A DNA stretch of 64,000 bases from Odiellus spinosus (taxonomy: Eukaryota; Arthropoda; Arachnida; Opiliones; Phalangiidae). The notes beneath the pieces were generated by a model that saw only the letters and a list, made by a program, of their open reading frames with translations, searched no databases and was not told the origin of the DNA. The translations under genes were made by a program, and so were the position numbers. Location of the stretch: assembly GCA_963920705.1 (NCBI GenBank), contig OY987237.1, positions 7,842,601 to 7,906,600 of the forward strand. The letters run 5' to 3'. Within the stretch, counting starts at the first letter, position 1. Each line of letters opens with the position of its first letter. Of the stretch, positions 61,206-64,000 are shown one piece after another.

Positions 61206-62100
61206 TATATGTAGGTCTAGCGGTTCTCAAAAAACTAGAACTATTATAAAGCTCTTAATTCGACATTTTTCTCAGAATATTTCTAACTTTGAGACGAAAA
61301 ATCGATCGACTGGAACAAACCCACTTCATTCTCTTGCCCCACTTTCAGTTTCCTTTATATATACTCTTTGTTCAGAGGTAATTTATGCAAACTACTTTCT
61401 TCTGTATCAGGTTTAATATCGCGTGTCAATCCGCGTCAGTATTTCTCATTACGAAAAGTTCAATTGATTAGAAATTATAAGCCCCATAATATATTCCCCT
61501 CACCTCGTAAGTTTAATAAATGCAATACTTTCCCATTGGGAACGAGGATATGAACGGGGGGTCTGAAATATTCAACCTTTTATTATAGCCATCATTTGTT
61601 GCGTGACAATAACCACTAACCGGAAGTTTCGTGACGTCACAAACGGACGTAAGCGTAGCGGCTATAGTGGTCAACCAGAAAGGCGATATTGATTGGAGAA
61701 AAAGGCATTGGGGCTTTCACAAAATTTCCTTTAGTTCATATACATAAAGTAGCGTTACTGGAATGGTTAGAGCGATAGAAAAAGCACGATGTGTTTTTTT
61801 AAGTGTAACATAAGGTTCTGTTGAGTAACTATCCGTTAGAGAGAATAACAATTCGTCAACTATATCAGACAGTTTTCTGTTTTAAGGTAAGTTGTTCATG
61901 CAAATTATGTTATGCAAATGATAAATATTGCGATCGACACGTAAACAAGCTACGTGTCCCAAAGAAAAGCCGGCACCACCGGTTGCAACTCGCGATAGAG
62001 AAATATGGAGGCTTAGTTCCTTACCGGCCAGTAAGTTTTTAATTTTTATAAAGAAATTTGGGTGGTTATATATAACTATTTTTACAAAAGCTATCAATAA
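61206..62100. other. Non-coding, exon-like frame near 61.88-62.03 kb not supported
   Basis: Plus-strand frames here have no ATG start, although GTAAGT-type donors follow at about 61886 and 62032. GCGTGTCAATCCGCGTCAG near 61422 matches a dispersed word at 6.1 and 11.1 kb. No gene recognised. Confidence 0.3.
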
Positions 62101-62102
62101 AA

Positions 62103-62825
62103 TAAAGGTGCGTTACAATAAGATAGCGGTACGTTACAATAAGATAGCGGTACGTTGAAGTAAAATACCGGTACGTTGAAATAAAATACCGGTACGTTGA
62201 AATAAAATACCGGTACGTTGAAATAAAATACCGGTACGTTGAAATAAAATACCGGTACGTTGAAATAAAATACCGGTACGTTGAAATAAAATACCGGTAC
62301 GTTGAAATAAAATACCGTTACGTTGAAATAAAATACCGGTACGTTGAAATAAAATACCGGTACGTTGAAATAAAATACCGGTACGTTGAAATAAAATACC
62401 GGTACGTTGAAATAAAATACCGGTACGTTAAAATTAAATAAAATGTCGGTACGTTAATATAATATAAGATGTCGGTACGTTAAAATAATATAAAATGTCG
62501 GTACGTTAAAATAAAATACAGGTGCGTTAAACTAAATTACCGCTGCGTTAAATTAAATTACAGTTGCGTTAAAATAAGATACCGCTGCGTTAAACTAATC
62601 TACCGTTGCGTTAAAATAAGATACCGCTGCGATAAACTAAATTACCGTTGCGTTAAAATAAGATACAGATGCGTTAAAATAAGATCCGGTACGTCAAAAT
62701 AAGACACCGGTACGTTGAAATAAAATACAGGTACGTTAAAATAAAATACCGGTACGTTAAAATAAAATACCGGTACGTTAAAATAAAATACCGGTACGTT
62801 AAAATAAAATACCGTACGATAAAAA
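62103..62825. repeat. 21-bp minisatellite with CCGGTACGTT, about 34 copies
   Basis: The main unit is AAATACCGGTACGTTGAAAT plus A, homogeneous at about 62160-62430. The flanks hold variant units (GTCGGTACGTTAAAATA, CCGCTGCGTTAAACTA) of slightly different length, then a second homogeneous block at 62700-62815. Stop-free on the minus strand for about 60 codons through periodicity only. Confidence 0.95.
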
Positions 62826-64000
62826 AATAACATCTGGAGACTTCAACCACGTTGATATAACGCTATATAGAGGAGGCGATAAGCTTGAACTCCAATGAGA
62901 GCATGTTTTATGCTCTAATTTAATTAGGGAATAATCTAAGTCATGGTTGGTGGACGTCTAAGGTGTTAGACATCTGTCATTAGAGACTATGACAAACACT
63001 ATTATGAAAAACGCGAAAATGACCTCAACAGAACCAATAATATCATCTATGTAGAATGTAACTTCACGTACACGTAGGCGCTTCGTGTATGAGTTCATGT
63101 ATGTTTTTATTTATGCTAAGTAGTGTAACTACCTAAAAAGGGATGGGATAACAGGACTGTCACAACGGCGAGGGGTCAAGGTAGGCACTGCCCTACGTAG
63201 AATCTATTTGGACCTCCCTAAAATATTAATGTTTAAAATCAAAATTTAAATCTTACCCGGAAAATATACTTAGATGGATTCATGGAGATTACCTGAACTC
63301 CACATGACTAGCTACCGATGACATGATCGATGTTTCTTATATGGGAATCTCCATGATCAATGACATTGGTCACTAGTCCTTATATGGGGAGTTTCCTCTT
63401 GCAAACTAATCTCGAACCAAAGTATATATGATAACTCAATAAATTCCATACACGATATGGTACGCAGTAAAGCAATTCCAAGGTTACGTTAAATTAGTCG
63501 TGTAAATAATAGATAAACTAGATACATGCTAGCTAGACTTATCTCGTAACGTGAGATTAAATTACAGGTTACGAAAAACTGACTTTTCCCTCTTTTTCCT
63601 TTTACAAGTTTGCGCTGTTACTAAATCGATCCAAACTATGTCGAAAGTTTTGCCAAAAACCAAATAAATATTAAATAAATCTTCCCGGAAATTCACTAAA
63701 TGTCGGCTTCACCATGCACACGGGAGAGCGCTTGTTGGAACACTTTTACAGGCGCGCGAGGAAGAAAATATTCAAAATCTAAAAATGGGTCTTAGACAAA
63801 TTAAATTTAAACTATCTAGTCTCTCTTACATCCTTTGAAATGAGTAAATTGTGGTAATATGTATTAAAATATCCCTTCGCGGTGACTTTTCTAGTTTAAG
63901 CACTCAAAAATAGAGGTCGGTGTTTGGTCTCTGCTAAATTTCTAAAACAAGGTTCTTCTTTAAACCTTATTTTGTGTCCAGATTGAAAAGGTACATTACT
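62826..64000. other. Non-coding, nothing recognised
   Basis: AT-rich DNA to the right edge with no supported gene or element. Confidence 0.35.

Noticed and set aside
61821..62042. 73-codon plus frame near 61.9 kb with a following GTAAGT
   Set aside because: No ATG start, no recognised domain, and a competing donor inside the frame; too weak to call an exon.

Overview
The window is AT-rich eukaryotic nuclear DNA, almost certainly from an insect. Three genes point there: a multi-exon calpain with the active-site changes of insect calpain C, a gene of the MBF2 (transcription activator / salivary secreted peptide) family, and the first coding exon of Dip2. All three lie on the minus strand between 37.8 and 55.2 kb. 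The rest is large introns or intergenic DNA holding one recent BEL/Pao LTR retrotransposon, several foldback (hairpin) DNA elements and many short-period tandem arrays. The insect order cannot be fixed from the sequence.

Layout. 1-37.8 kb: mostly non-coding, probably largely the first intron of dip2 if its next exon lies beyond base 1. It contains a hairpin element (0.52-0.85 kb), an exon-like open segment (2.15-2.37 kb, minus), a 33-bp array (8.77-10.27 kb), a 37-bp array (12.7-13.1 kb), a 53-bp array (14.3-14.7 kb), a complete BEL/Pao element with near-identical LTRs and a 5-bp target duplication (15,986-23,002), a degenerate 35-bp array (24.4-24.9 kb), an unplaced 206-codon ORF (29.0-29.6 kb) and a TA-flanked hairpin element (36.1-36.5 kb). 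37.8-40.7 kb: dip2 exon, then the MBF2-like gene. 40.8-55.2 kb: the calpain gene in 20 coding exons, which I joined by splice sites and conserved calpain residues. Every junction keeps phase and the model ends at a stop after 655 residues. Its 3' half is compact, with introns of about 56-150 bases. Introns 2 and 3 are kilobases long; intron 3 holds a 3.6-kb TA-flanked inverted-repeat element and intron 2 holds two more hairpin elements. 55.2-64 kb: no gene recognised; 31/32-bp, 22-bp and 21-bp arrays and copies of a small inverted-repeat family.

Biology. The calpain has Arg in place of the catalytic Cys and Ile in place of the catalytic His, and its EF-hand loops have lost most calcium ligands. 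It is therefore best read as a non-proteolytic calpain (pseudo-protease), as in Drosophila CalpC. I found no operon-like or defence system. The main items of interest are the dead calpain with a stop-free, in-frame short intron, the set of foldback elements carrying internal minisatellites, and the young BEL/Pao copy whose coding region is broken by one frame change in an A-run.
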